From positions 25,406,003 through 25,470,002 of the forward strand of contig NC_135551.1 in NCBI RefSeq assembly GCF_964340395.1: 64,000 nucleotides of DNA. Direction: 5' to 3'. Below are positions 1-12,128 of this stretch, in pieces. The first letter of the stretch is position 1. Each line of letters opens with the position of its first letter. The notes below the pieces were generated by a model. That model was not told the DNA's origin, ran no database searches, and saw nothing but the letters and a program-made list of their open reading frames with translations. Both the position numbers and the translations under genes were made by a program. This stretch comes from Glandiceps talaboti (taxonomy: Eukaryota > Hemichordata > Enteropneusta > Spengelidae).

Positions 1-21
1 ACACGATTTTAATTATATTAA

Positions 22-79
22 TCACTGACTTGACATAGCATCGCCAAGTTCACTTGCTTTGAAGGAAGCATACATAAAA
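22..79 (-). CDS. Possible terminal coding exon (very tentative)
   Basis: On the minus strand a pyrimidine-rich tract ending in CAG (complement of 80-95) is followed by an 18-codon open frame that starts after one base and ends in TGA at 22-24. The open length is short enough to arise by chance. It could belong to the same minus-strand gene as the candidate first exon at 1231-1264, but the phases do not join directly, so at least one more exon would be needed. No domain is recognisable. Confidence 0.13.
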
Positions 80-1230
80 CTGAAAAAAACAACTTCCTGT
101 CAAATAACTATTAGTGTAGTGCTATAATCCCACACCGAATTTCAACATCTCTCTTTACACGGCTGGGGTCAGAGATGATTCACTGGATACCACGTTAGCA
201 TGTAGACTGATACCAATCAATAATCCACAATTCAACAGAAGTTATTTCAAAATAGAACTCAAAAACCATCTCCAATCAGCACAGTAACCATACTTCCAGG
301 CTATATTGACTTGTGTGAAATACTGATTCTCATGTTACTCTTCACTTGTTGTGTATTTAAAATTATATCTATTTTTGTTTTTGTTTGTTGTTTCTGTTTT
401 CCCCCTTTCTAACAAGTTATAGTTAATATATTTCAATGTTATTGTAAATTTATCTTGATATGATGTATATCTCTAGGAATAAATAATTACAGAAGCTGGT
501 TTCCTATGTCCGCGTTTCAGTTCAATGCTAATACCACTCGGACTATTAGGTCAGGTGGTGTTTCACAGGAAATAGGGTTTTAACACCAGCACACCTTCTC
601 ATCAACAATTACGGTAGGAAATCTCTTCCTTTAGACAAAGTATTTAAATTGACTTAACAGCATCTACCCTTCACTTCAAATAAAAGTTTAGAGTCTCAAT
701 TATGTATAATATATCAACACAATAAGAACAGACAGATATATTGAGAAAACGTTGTGGAAATGGTTTTAAAATGACCTAACAAGTCCGAAATCTAAAGTGA
801 ATGATATTACATTATCACTTGTACAAAGTCGGGCGGAATTGAAGATTTTGCAAGAAAATGATGTACGTCGTATGGTTCTTCGTCTAAACCTTGAACAACA
901 CACAGAACAGTAGTGATTCAACAGGTGGTTTTTCGTTGTAAGATTTTGTATACAGTAATATCAGTCACTGTGTACCACTTCACAAAACATACATGGCTGA
1001 CAAACAGGTTTTTTGACAGACAACTGTTGGTTAACAGGGCTGTATGTGCCCCTCCCCCTCCCCTAATCGTCGATGTCAATAGCTGAATGCCATGTATTCA
1101 TTGACATGGTATTGATAACTTGCATATCCCATCGTTTCATTTTCCCCTCTGGTGTTATGCCGTGTACACGGAGAACAGTGGCCAAATACTATGGTCAGAT
1201 ATGATTTTCTGAATGTTGATACCAACTTAC
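80..1230. other. Anonymous AT-rich DNA, no feature seen
   Basis: No coding frame, repeat array or recognisable element is visible. An AATAAA hexamer lies near 478 on the plus strand. If the flanking minus-strand exon candidates are real, this would be intron. Confidence 0.5.
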
Positions 1231-1264
1231 CTCCAGTGAGAACAAATAAACATACACGAGTCAT
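1231..1264 (-). CDS. Possible first coding exon: ATG plus consensus splice donor
   Basis: Reading leftwards, ATG at 1264-1262 begins an 11-codon hydrophobic stretch (MTRVCLFVLTG) that reaches GAG|GTAAGT, an ideal metazoan splice donor, at the 1231/1230 boundary. The hydrophobic start resembles the beginning of a signal peptide. The frame can be read on to 1076 without splicing, but a perfect donor this close to an ATG favours an exon end. No downstream exon is confidently identified. Chance occurrence of a donor hexamer in 64 kb is expected many times, so this is a lead only. Confidence 0.22.
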
Positions 1265-2068
1265 AGTGGACCCACAGTTATCAAAGAATCAACCAAGTAG
1301 TTTAAAATAAATGGAATTTCCCGTGAAAAGTTGAATCGCAACTCCGACCGTCAAATATTCACTACTATTAGAATAACGCAGGAAATGTGCTCTGGTGGAC
1401 CCAACAGGCAACTGACTCTGGAGACCACGGTACGCACATATATACTCAGTGTACTATGCCCAGTGTGTAGGTTCAGTGTCCGGAGTTGTAAAACTTAATA
1501 ACTTATAATTGTGCCATATGATTAATATCCTTAGAGGCGTGTACAACTCATTTATACCCTCACACATGATATTTTCCATGTTTACATTTTGTTAGTGTGT
1601 ATTTGAACTTTGTGGATATTTTAGAAAGTGTTGAAGAAGATTTGAAAGGGTCAAACTTCGCAGTATCTCGTTCGAGACACAAAACTATGAAGGGTCGATG
1701 GGTTACCTGACTGCACATTTACATGGCGCCGTACCAGTTAGAACCAAGTACCATGTTAGGCATCTAAAACACAAAACTGGAAATACTTAATACCAGTGTC
1801 ATGAAATGTCAATTACCTACGTATAGGACAACACAGTTATTTGTGCCCCAAGTTCGAATAAAAACGATTACTCGGTGGTATTTCGAGGACGGTAGTGTGA
1901 CGTTTTACACTTTGTAAACACAGCGTAGGAGTTCAGTTAATAAGTAAACGGTGACCTCATCGGGGTCATTTATCACCTATAATAAATGCGGTTTTCGATA
2001 TAAAGTTTGTCCATCGAGAAATGTCGAGAAAACCACAAAATACAGCTGACTCTGAATCATTTCAAAAT
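1265..2068. other. Anonymous DNA, no feature seen
   Basis: I see no open frame of interest and no repeat here. If the exon at 1231-1264 is real, this would hold its 5' UTR and promoter. Confidence 0.5.
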
Positions 2069-2139
2069 GTCGTCGTCGTCGTCGTCGTCGTCACCCTCCT
2101 CCTCCTCATCATCATCATCCTCCTCCTCCTCCTCATCAC

Positions 2140-2180
<41 letters not shown>

Positions 2181-2225
2181 CTACCACCACCACCACCACC
2201 ACCACCACCACTACCACAACCACCA
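2069..2225 (+). repeat. Compound trinucleotide microsatellite (GTC, CCT, ATC, ACC)
   Basis: Runs of GTC, CCT, ATC and ACC follow one another without interruption. Because the period is three, all frames stay open and produce poly-Ser, poly-Asp, poly-Ile or poly-Thr translations. These have no supporting start or flanking coding sequence and are not counted as genes. Confidence 0.93.
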
Positions 2226-4599
2226 TACTTTTGTAGTTTTCGGTTTAAATTTGTTGTTTTCACCACTGTATTTTGTTTCCCGCCATTCGTGTTAAATGAA
2301 GGGAATCGACGAAAGCCCATCAAATATGATTAACCTGGAATCAAGTTGTGTGAAAATTTTGCTCACACCTTTTCATTATCAAGTTGTAAAACTTGAGAGA
2401 ACAAAATCCCCAAATAACTGGATACTATAGCTAACATTTGATCAGAAATACTTCAGTTGTTTTTGGAGTCGAGGAAATATTCACACCGTTTTTTATAATA
2501 CACACTTTGTTCCCTCTGGTATTCCTTTGTTGTACTTTCACTATTTTTTCACCATGCCATGTATCAACCTTTTATCTTCAATCTTCAAGTAATAACAAGT
2601 GCATAGTCTAGAACCTTGTCTTGGTTCTCTATGGCTGTCTATACCAAAGTACATTCACTTGGAAGCAGGAAGCACAATTCTGGACGGTATTTTAAATGTG
2701 AAAATTACCAGCAACAGCTCTGTTACAATAGTGGATCTTACATTGGCTTGCTTGGGCACTTTTAATTGGTCATCCTGTCACACGTGATAGGATTGCATAT
2801 TACCAGATCCACTTAGATTTTAGCAGATCCGTTGGTGGACGTAATTTTGATTTCAATACACCTTCTCGTGTTTCGAACTGCATATACTTTGGCTTGCCAT
2901 GGTGTAGAGAGCTAAAGTAACACCAAAAACAAACCTCTGTGGCCGAAAGAGAGTACACACCTCTGTTATTTGTCTTGAAGGCCGCACATGTCCCCTTGGC
3001 GCGAAAATGTGTCATAGTTGTTTATACAAATGCTTCAGTGTCGTTTTCAACACTTATGAATACTATACAATGGTACTCGTGTGCCCTTAATTTAGGGCAT
3101 ATAAAATGCATTTTTTAGTTGCCGCCATAAAATGTTTGTGCCCACATACATCCGGTATTCGCATGAAACTCAATGTGAACAGGTGATGGTCAATGAATTA
3201 AGAAAGCCTACAACAGCAGTAGACTCCATGTTTGAAAAATATATATTAATCTAATATTTGTAGATGTCATAAAATATGACAAATTATCCTTGTACACATG
3301 TGGAGAAATCAACACGACGACACATTTGCTCAATTTAAGATGGCGTATTTTGATACAAAATTTAACCTTTCCTTTTACACTTTGTGGTATAATTTCTCTG
3401 AAATACATGTGAGGGATGTTTATAACACAATACCAACACAACAAAAATTACAATTTTTATTGTACGTATGATCTTGGAAATGGCGCTAAAATAGTGTCGG
3501 CCTCCCTTTGTTTGACTCAATGGCGACAGATAGAGGCCAAGTTTAGGTGCCCTTTGTCAATTCTGTGGTACATGTATTCTCAAAACTGTGGGAGATACAT
3601 TAAGTTATCGGATTGGGGGAGTTAGATCAGTCATAATAATGATTTCACTGGGTCTCCTTTACTGCAGTCAAACAACATTCAAACAGAACGCTCACGCCAT
3701 TGTACATAAACACATACAAAACTGTACATGCATACGGTTTCTACTCACCAAAGAGAATACCAAATACGACGGACCCCATCATGCGGGTAGAAAATGTTAG
3801 AGTTGGAACAGAATGTGTCGTCTATATAAGATCTAGATTGATGTCCTCGGTTCAAAAAAGCGCCAAATCCACAGCATCGAACCTTCGACAATAAATACCA
3901 ATATGCTGAGATCACACTTGGTGTGAGCATACGAGGTCTACTTCAAAATCTACCGCTGCCCATTTACAACATTTGAAGGGTAGGTCGGTTATAACGAATG
4001 ATTTATTAAACGGCTCCCCGTAATACTTTTATTGGTGTCGGACAAGTTATACATTTACTATGGTTTGCATATTTTTTCTGGTAGCTTCCATTTTTTACAA
4101 TTCACCAAGCTATATCCAAAATAGGCTGATCATATTGTATCAAAATCAATGAATATGAAATATGAATAACTCTGTATACGGTTGTGACGTGCTGTGTACA
4201 CTTGGTACATAAACGACATTTCGGACCTGGTGACAGTTGTCCATATTTTAACCTTATCTGACAGTATGTGTTTACAGTTCTCAGTGTTGTCTATAGGTGT
4301 GGACGATAGCTTGCCTGTTTTGCTTGCACTAAATATCACTGCTGTATGGAGTGTTTCGAAAGTTTAAATTTCTTTGTTGTTATGAGTTGAATCCTAAATT
4401 CAAAACTTGGCGACTCGGACGATTTTAGTCACATTCGTGTCATGCTAGCTATCAACTGTGGTTTATAGGAGACTGATATTGCTGAACAACCACCACGTAT
4501 ACGTATACTACAGTCTTGATCGTTTTAGGCTCCAGTGGCAGATCGTTTCTTCTAATTGCTACTCCCCTGGTTTTTTGACGCAAAACAAATGTGTGTGTT
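2226..4599. other. Anonymous DNA with no repeats
   Basis: Unique-looking AT-rich sequence. Apart from the small minus-strand frame at 2800-3015 I see no gene, RNA or mobile element. Confidence 0.5.
2800..3015 (-). CDS. Hypothetical 71-residue open frame
   Basis: A genuine ATG at 3015-3013 opens a 71-codon frame with mixed, non-repetitive composition rich in Lys and Cys and ending in TAA. Local GC is somewhat above the surrounding DNA. I recognise no domain, signal peptide or neighbouring splice site. An open frame of this size is expected several times by chance in 64 kb. Confidence 0.13.
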   Translation of the reverse strand: MTHFRAKGTCAAFKTNNRGVYSLSATEVCFWCYFSSLHHGKPKYMQFETREGVLKSKLRPPTDLLKSKWIW

Positions 4600-4764
4600 G
4601 GGGGGGGGGGGGTGTTTTAGTCGGCGGAAGACACGTATATTTCAGTGTCTGATGTGATCGAACTTTTCAAATATTAACTAGGCGAGATTATATAGCCAAG
4701 GTGATTGAAAAGTATTTACGACAGAAGGTCGGATCTCCGTTTCCATTATGGGCTAGATCTATGG

Positions 4765-4808
<44 letters not shown>

Positions 4809-4818
4809 GGGGGGGGGG
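4600..4818 (+). repeat. Poly-G tract and (TG)n followed by poly-G
   Basis: A run of about 13 G occurs at 4600-4612. A (TG)n array at 4770-4805 runs straight into a second run of about 13 G at 4806-4818. The DNA between them is unremarkable. Confidence 0.9.
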
Positions 4819-5463
4819 TAAATGTATAGTTCACTATCCCATTTTTTTATATCCTTATCAATGACTCACAGACAGTGCCAACATTATCTCAGTAACAATA
4901 AAGGCATTTCCCTTTTTTGTTGTTGAAAAGTGACGCTCCATCCATAGTCTTGAAAATATTTCAGATAGGATATATAGATATGGTGAACTGTTGGAGCAGA
5001 GCAATTCCCCTAATGTTTGGGTATAATTTTCCATCTGACAGGAAGTCTTGTAATACAAACATATTCTCCATCCATGTGTAACTCTAGCCTAAGACCCAAA
5101 CGTGTCGAGAGTTTGCTCTCGCATATCCTCTACTATACCACAGCGAGAGCAACATCCCAACACGACTCACTGGATCTAAGGTAATCATGAGTACAGTGCA
5201 ATGTAACCCCTGTTCCGTGAAGCTTTACGACTGACAACAGTCTAACGTACGTAGTTTAAGTTTTACGACCAACAAAGAAAAAATAGACGTTTCCTAACAG
5301 TTATATTGTTTGATAAAGGGGCATATTATGATTGTTGTGTGCATATGTCATCCAAAATATTACCACAGTGATTGGTACGATAATAAAAGCCGTTCTCGCG
5401 CACAGACATATACTGTATTACCATGACTGTAGACTTGACAGTTTATCTGGCTGGCTCATACAT

Positions 5464-5665
5464 GTGCTGTACTGCACTGTACTGTGCCGAGCTGTGCTGT
5501 GCTGTGCTGTGCTATACTGTGATGTGTTGTGCTGTGTTGTGCTGTGCTGTGCTGTGTTGTGCTGTGCTATACTGTGATGTGTTGTGCTGTGTTGTGTTGT
5601 GTTGTGCTGTGCTGTGCTGTGCTATGATGTGATGTGATGTGATGTGCTGTGCTGTGCTGTGCTAT
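5464..5665 (+). repeat. Degenerate pentanucleotide array (GCTGT)n
   Basis: About 40 units of GCTGT with variants GTTGT, ATTGT and GATGT. Cys/Val/Leu-rich open frames over it are translations of the repeat. Confidence 0.9.
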
Positions 5666-5817
5666 AACCGAAATGTGCGTATAAAAATTACTCGTATCAA
5701 AGGTAAACGTATCAAAGGTAAACATAATAGAGTCGTGGTGTAATACATCATATGTACTACTGTGTTATCAACGTAGAGGATGGTATGAAATAATGTTCAT
5801 GATGCTATAAATACGTG

Positions 5818-5818
<1 letters not shown>

Positions 5819-5865
<47 letters not shown>
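5819..5865 (+). repeat. (CTGT)n microsatellite
   Basis: About twelve perfect TGTC/CTGT units. Confidence 0.95.
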
Positions 5866-5993
5866 TTCATAAAGCACTTTCGTCTTTGTAACTTTAACGT
5901 TGTTGATGTCTCTTTTGTGTTGTTTATCAATAATCAGAATATCCTAAAGATTGAATCATTAGTGTATCATGTATTTATATACTATCAATAGGG

Positions 5994-6001
5994 TGACGTC
6001 A
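5994..6001. promoter_or_regulatory. Perfect palindromic CRE (TGACGTCA)
   Basis: The CREB/ATF consensus palindrome lies 38 bp upstream of a candidate ATG-plus-donor exon at 6039. Position and sequence are compatible with a promoter element, but function is inferred only from the 8-mer. Confidence 0.25.
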
Positions 6002-6038
6002 TCGGTTGATAATTTTTACTGAAAGAAAATATTTCTAT

Positions 6039-6065
6039 ATGCTCTCACTATTCTACTTCGTGGTG
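6039..6065 (+). CDS. Possible first coding exon (ATG to donor)
   Basis: ATG at 6039 opens nine codons (MLSLFYFVV), hydrophobic like a signal-peptide start, ending exactly at G|GTAAGT (6066-6071). The exon ends in phase 0, matching both candidate terminal exons downstream (6756 and 6986). A perfect CRE lies just upstream. Each element alone could be chance; the agreement of phase is what makes it worth recording. Confidence 0.18.
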
Positions 6066-6755
6066 GTAAGTTTAGCGCCCTCATCGACTCCCTGTGTATC
6101 ACTACTTTATCACAAGTTCATTCTGCGAACTACCGGTGGTACACGTTAAACACTCTTTCCAAAATTGAGTCATACAAAGGGAAAAAAATACGTACGTTTA
6201 GAATAAAGTGTGGCATGTTTACAAAGCCGTCATGTAGTTAGCTATTAGGAGGACATTCCCATATACGTATTTCATTCGTCGACAGCTTCACGCACCATTA
6301 CACTAGACATCTCCTTCAGGAAATGACTCGGTATATGGGTGTTTATTACCTCCTGTGGTCGTGAGTGAAATCGAGTCAGAGCGCCCGTGAAGGATTTCTA
6401 CATACAGCGTTGATCATCAGGTGTACAGCCACGCACAAAGTGTTAGTTTTATTGAAATACGGTGATGATTTTACTGAGGGATCTAACACCTAAGTATGAT
6501 ATTTCCATACAACAATAAGTTGGAGGTAGACGACGGATACACGGACCAGCAGATATGCTGTGATCGCACAGATTGTCTAATCATATGGTTATCATACTTC
6601 TGTGTAAAGAGAAAGACTTCCATTTGTTATATCAAATCACAGGAAAACTACAGCTGGCGTGCTTGGTTGTGTCATCAATCCCATTTGTGTATACCTCTTC
6701 AAAAATTTTCTTTAAGTTGGTTGTTTTAACAATAGTATTTCTCTCTTTTTTTCAG

Positions 6756-6848
6756 AATAAATTTGACTTTACTGATATCAGTACACGAGACAAAACAGGA
6801 ATATTGCAGTCATTAGTTGCAACGTTCGCAGAGAGACAAGGAAATTAA
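6756..6848 (+). CDS. Possible terminal exon, 30 codons
   Basis: A strong acceptor (pyrimidine tract 6737-6753, CAG ending at 6755) is followed in phase 0 by 30 open codons starting NKFDFTDIS and ending in TAA at 6846-6848. The composition is balanced and looks protein-like, but no family is recognised. It may be an alternative last exon to the one at 6986, since both accept the same phase. Confidence 0.23.
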   Translation, partial: NKFDFTDISTRDKTGILQSLVATFAERQGN

Positions 6849-6985
6849 GAAAATATATTTTTTCTTCGACTCGAAATTATGCAACTTTTGTACCGGTAAT
6901 CATCTCAAATTTCTAATGTATCTGTGTGTAACTCCGTGTGATTATTAAGCTAAAATTTAACGATTTCTCCTCTATTCCTTCATAG

Positions 6986-7129
6986 CTTGTAGATCACCAT
7001 CCGACAGAGATGCGCCAAGTGGAACCCGCAACCTCCAGATTCCAAGCCAGCCAACCTCTTGACCATCATGAACCCACTCATAATGACAATTACTGTACAA
7101 CATCATTATACCCAGCCAATAAATTTTAA
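6986..7129 (+). CDS. Possible terminal exon, 47 codons
   Basis: The pyrimidine-rich stretch 6961-6982 ending in TAG at 6985 is a good acceptor. Phase 0 is then open for 47 codons (starting LVDHHPTEM, rich in His, Pro, Thr and Asn, ending in NKF) to TAA at 7127-7129. An AATAAA overlaps the last codons (7118-7123) and another occurs at 7275-7280. No domain is recognised. Together with 6039-6065 it would encode a small protein of about 56 residues. Confidence 0.27.
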   Translation, partial: LVDHHPTEMRQVEPATSRFQASQPLDHHEPTHNDNYCTTSLYPANKF

Positions 7130-7752
7130 TCTAAAAAATGTAACGAAAGCTTGGAGACAACATTTATTTTCTCAATGCTGTATATATATCTGTATCTAGA
7201 TCTCTCTGGCTTCGTTTCGGCGTATGAATTGGTTAGCGCCACCACTGGTTTTTATGCCTCGTGCTTTCGTTTTTAATAAATCGCGAAATAGGCGAACTCT
7301 TGTCGAGATGTTGACAGAAACAAGGGGTGGGGGAGAGCGGGTGAAAACAATAAACTAAGGAAAATTGAAATAAACCAAAACGATGAATTGGAAAAGAATA
7401 CCAACGATAAAGCCTGGGAATAATTTGTTTGAATGGAAAGATGTACCATGAAATGATTGGGCACTGATGACTGATATCTCACCAATGCTATCATTTTAAA
7501 CTACAACATACGTAGTACAACCTTGTTTAAGAGAAGGTCAGTATGCATGTAATTTAAGGATGGGGAAAACCGGTAACCTCTACAGTACTCGTGTGAGTTT
7601 ATTTGTCGTTTTCTCGACATAAACCTATGAAATTATAAAATATATTTCAAAAAACGTTAGATATGTATCATTGTTCATTACACATCATATTCGATATTTG
7701 TTTTTAAACTTACGAACCTAAAAAAAAATCGGACTATTCTCCCTAAAAAAAT
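7130..7752. other. Anonymous DNA, no feature seen
   Basis: Nothing beyond the AATAAA at 7275 and AT-rich unique sequence leading up to the MITE-like element. Confidence 0.45.
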
Positions 7753-8094
7753 AATTGTTTGGTTCCGGTTACCCGACCCCATCTAGCTTTTCACTGCCGA
7801 CCCTAAATTTATTCGAGAAAAAAATAATAAAATCACAAAAGTTGTGAAATCTCACGAGAAATAGTGGATGCGGAAACTGACATCAACTTAAAAAGACAAA
7901 ATATAAATGTTCTTTCAATCTGTAATGGCTGTACATCTGATAGGAAGAAATAAACACCACACAGAGACCATTTGAAAAACTATGGAAAACCTGAACTAGA
8001 CACTCACACGTGAAAAAAATATAATATTAAAATAAAATAAAAAATCTACCTACCTACCTATTCTAAAATTGAGCGTAATCGGAACCACACAATT
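7753..8094. mobile_element. MITE-like element, copy A
   Basis: The ends form terminal inverted repeats: 7753-7772 reads AATTGTTTGGTTCCGGTTAC and the complement of 8075-8094 matches 18 of 20 bases. A diverged second copy lies at 52197-52472, with shared interior blocks (for example 7880-7935 against 52274-52325), and a more distant relative at 32925-33292. There is no open reading frame, so it would be a non-autonomous DNA transposon mobilised in trans. The target duplication is unclear because both flanks are A/T runs. Confidence 0.75.
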
Positions 8095-10629
8095 TTTTTA
8101 TTACGCCTCAGAATATGAAAAGTAAAATCCCGGCAATATGGCCGCCCACGCCGATTGTCAGTTTCCTTTACAACAAAACCCTAAAATTTATTTCATAATT
8201 TCAAAGTTTGGAGAGAATTGAATAACTTTGATTTTCAGGGAAATTTTTTCCCGATCTGCATGATTCTGCTTTAATTTAAGACAATTTGCTCACCGAATTG
8301 AGAAGTTTAACTACTTCACATTTCAAATGACGTACGATATTTCAACACTGCTACATGGCTTAGTATTTTTTATGTAGAGCAACACTGTAGTTAATAAGTG
8401 GGTGTGGAATCTTTAATCTTGATTTTGAAAAGACATTTAAAGCAAGAGTCACGTGTTTTGAAATGAAGAACTGAAATAATAGCATTGTTTACAAATTATA
8501 CTTAACGATATTTATTCACTGATGCATCTTATTGCTCACTGCCTCACTTCGATCGCTAAATTTCAGGTACCAATGAAAATTTCTCTCGAACTTTATTTGT
8601 GAGATCACAATAGGCCCGATGTTAAAAATGGAACTTATGAAAATTCTCAGCAACGACCAAGACTAATTTTGCCTGAGGGATGGATGAACAAGATCCCAGA
8701 TAAGGAAAGATTACGTTGACACATTAAAACAGTAACGATGATGACATTTTAAAGTTAAGATCCAAGGAGTACACATGCGCAATTTATGTTTGAGGTCCTT
8801 TAACACAGAGTGGCGCTACCTAGTTACATCATCATTATCATCCATGCACGTGTTTCATGCACGGAGTCACTGTATCGAATTGAAATGGGACTGACGGGCT
8901 CACACAACTTGAAGCGCACAACTCTCGGCATACAAAAACCCTGCAGTATATACCATTATACGGGACAGCATCAACAGTCTCCGTCGGGAAGTATAATGGA
9001 ACAAAATAGGAAAATCCTTAGACTGGAATTCGATAACGTTCGTGTGTCCAGAATAAATTGCCTCCTCTCTTGAGTACATTTGGCATGAAATTGACAATAA
9101 TTGAATGAAGTGAGAGCACATGGACTAGTTGAGCCATTGATAATAGCCTAATTATCTGACAAGGTCCGGCTAACATGCATTTCACTGTTACAATTAGCTG
9201 TTGTATTTCATTTCATTTGGCGAAAATTATATCGCGTTAAAGCTGGAAATTATTAACAAATTGTGGCAAATTGCGTCCATTTTGTTACTTTGTCAGACAA
9301 AAAACAAAGCTAAGCCCGTAATTTAGAATTAATTGTTTGTTTATGGATCGTTAGCTTCATGTTGAAGTGACATTGGAATATGGATGATCGTTGCCAAAGG
9401 TGATGCTTGAAATTGACATCTTTGATCAGTTTTTATTGAAATTGACGGGTGGCGTGAATACTCGTGTAATGCCAATATCAACTCCGACGGAAAAACAGTC
9501 GGTCTATCTCGGACCGTTCTTTTCATTTTGCACATTGATTTCTACTTGAAATTTGTCAAAATTCTCGAGCGAAATAAATCTTGATTTCATGAATATAATA
9601 TCACAATCTAAATATATATTTATATATTTTAAAGGCATTTACTCATGCCATACATGTTAACCATGAAACTCAGTTGCTAAACAATGCACTGCACACGGCT
9701 ATTATCGTATAACAGTGTGTTAGCGCCATCTACGGTAAACCCAAGAACAGATCCCAAAACGGCCGGGCAACCGGGAAAAGTTTATCAGTGGAGTATTTTA
9801 GAAAAAACTCTTGGGTCGCTACTTAATAAAACGTGCACACAATGAGTAACTAAAGATAAGTATCATTTACACACTTCTGTGCACTGTTTCCACTACATTC
9901 GGCGGGAAACCAAAGAAAGTCGGCGTTTTATCTATCGCCTGACCTTTTCTGTCGAAAGCAAGAAATGATGATATTTGATGATGATGTGAAGACATATCGC
10001 TGCTGTCAGATTTAACATTTTAAATTTCACACAAGTTTCTAAACATTCCAGTTCACGCACACATATGTAAGCTTCATGCAAATACACACATCAACTTTGT
10101 AGCGAAAGCAGGAAATATTAATGCCCGTGTTTCTTAAAATTCGTCTTTTTTTTTAAAAAAAAAAGAAAAAAAAGAAGAAGCTTAAAAATGATGTGCATGT
10201 ACATGTGCGTAACACCGAGACGCTTTGGGAATATTTATTCAAGATCACTGGCGACAATGAGTTAACTAAACGTATGTAAATTGACGCATAACTTTACATA
10301 GCGTATCTCGGCGCAGATTAGACCAGGGTTCCATTATACAAATAGTGTATCTGATGGTATCGTTGGGTATATCCTATCTATTAACTATGACACATGCCCG
10401 GTCCTATTCAATGATCCTGTCTCTGGAGTCCAACCTGACTTAAACTTTCCATTAAACGTTAAGGGTCTGATAACTATCGAGAGGAGAGTTAAAAACTTCT
10501 TTTATAGAGCCTGTGGAATAAAAAGACCATCCCCTTCCATCGTTCGGATAATTTAATCATTAATTTTTAGGAGTGATTCCCGGTAGTGCAGTACGATTTG
10601 ACTGTGATCACCTGTTTGTTCATTGTGGA
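8095..10629. other. Anonymous DNA
   Basis: About 2.5 kb of unique AT-rich sequence with no supported gene. A CAATATGGCC motif at 8134-8143 fits the YY1 consensus in reverse orientation. A near-palindromic T10/A10 block sits at 10147-10168. Confidence 0.5.
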
Positions 10630-11103
10630 CGTAGATATGTTGATTTCATGGGTGTAATAGTTTTGTCATTTCTATGTCTGGTCTTGTTTCTTTGATTAAT
10701 TAAAGTAATCAGAACGTAATCATTTCGATTTCGATTTCGTCCATTTGTAATTATGTCGATTTCGTCCATGATTTTTGTAATTGTGTCAATTTCGTCAATT
10801 TGTAATCGTGTATTTTTTGTCCAGTCAATTCTGTGTATGTCAATTTCATCCATTTTGCCGGTAATCGACGTGTGTATATTTCATTCATTTTGTAATTGTG
10901 TCAATTTCGTCTATTTTTAATTGTGTAAATTTCGTCTATTCAATCCTATGTGTGTCGATCTCGTTCATTTTATAAATACAACGATTCGATATTTTTCCAA
11001 TATAGTGTTGATTTCATTTTTGTAAATGTGTCGATTTCTTCCATTTAATTATGTGTCTATCGCTTTCATCCATTTTGTAATTGTGTGTGTCGATTTCATC
11101 TAA
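10630..11103 (+). repeat. Degenerate tandem repeat, unit about 30 bp
   Basis: The block is built from diverged units approximating GTCGATTTCGTCCATTTTGT followed by AATTGTGT, roughly 12-15 copies. Divergence suggests an old minisatellite. Confidence 0.7.
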
Positions 11104-11396
11104 TAAACTGAGTATAAAGCAAGTGTCAAGTTATCTTTATAGTATCCATAGTTTTTACTTCCAATGGTTTTTTTTTCGAGTTTGTCAAATTTTTCTGCTG
11201 AATTGTTACGGCTATTCATTCATTTTAACTGAGACTTGGTACCAACAGATGTTCAAGCTGAAGTTTCTTGTCAAACAATCACGGACTTTGTTATCCATCA
11301 AATAATGTGACTCGTCGCTTTTCGTTTATTGTACATTTTGTCTCAATTTCTACAGGAAAATTAAAACAGTGGTCGTTACATAACTGTATAAAATCT

Positions 11397-11454
11397 TTCC
11401 TGTGTACGGATTTACTGTGACTTCTTTCCTGTGTATGGATTTACTGTGACTTCA
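11397..11454 (+). repeat. Tandem duplication of a 29-bp unit
   Basis: The segment starting TTTCCTGTGTACGGATTTAC is repeated immediately, with one base changed (ACGG to ATGG). Confidence 0.85.
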
Positions 11455-11616
11455 GGGTAAACCGTGGTCGATCCCTTACAACACAGCAGATGTCGCCCTT
11501 TGTCAACAGATGTATCCTAGTTCTATATTTCATTCGTGTTCACATATGTCAAATTTAAGGTAAGGAATGAAAATTATGTTGACATCAAATAATTTCAGGA
11601 AAGACTAATCTGTCTG

Positions 11617-12128
<512 letters not shown>

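Noticed and set aside
2007-2333. Poly-Ser/poly-Pro frame over the trinucleotide array, and similar frames at 45705 and 54520
   Set aside because: Homopolymeric amino-acid tracts from trinucleotide repeats; flanking codons show no protein-like composition or splice context.
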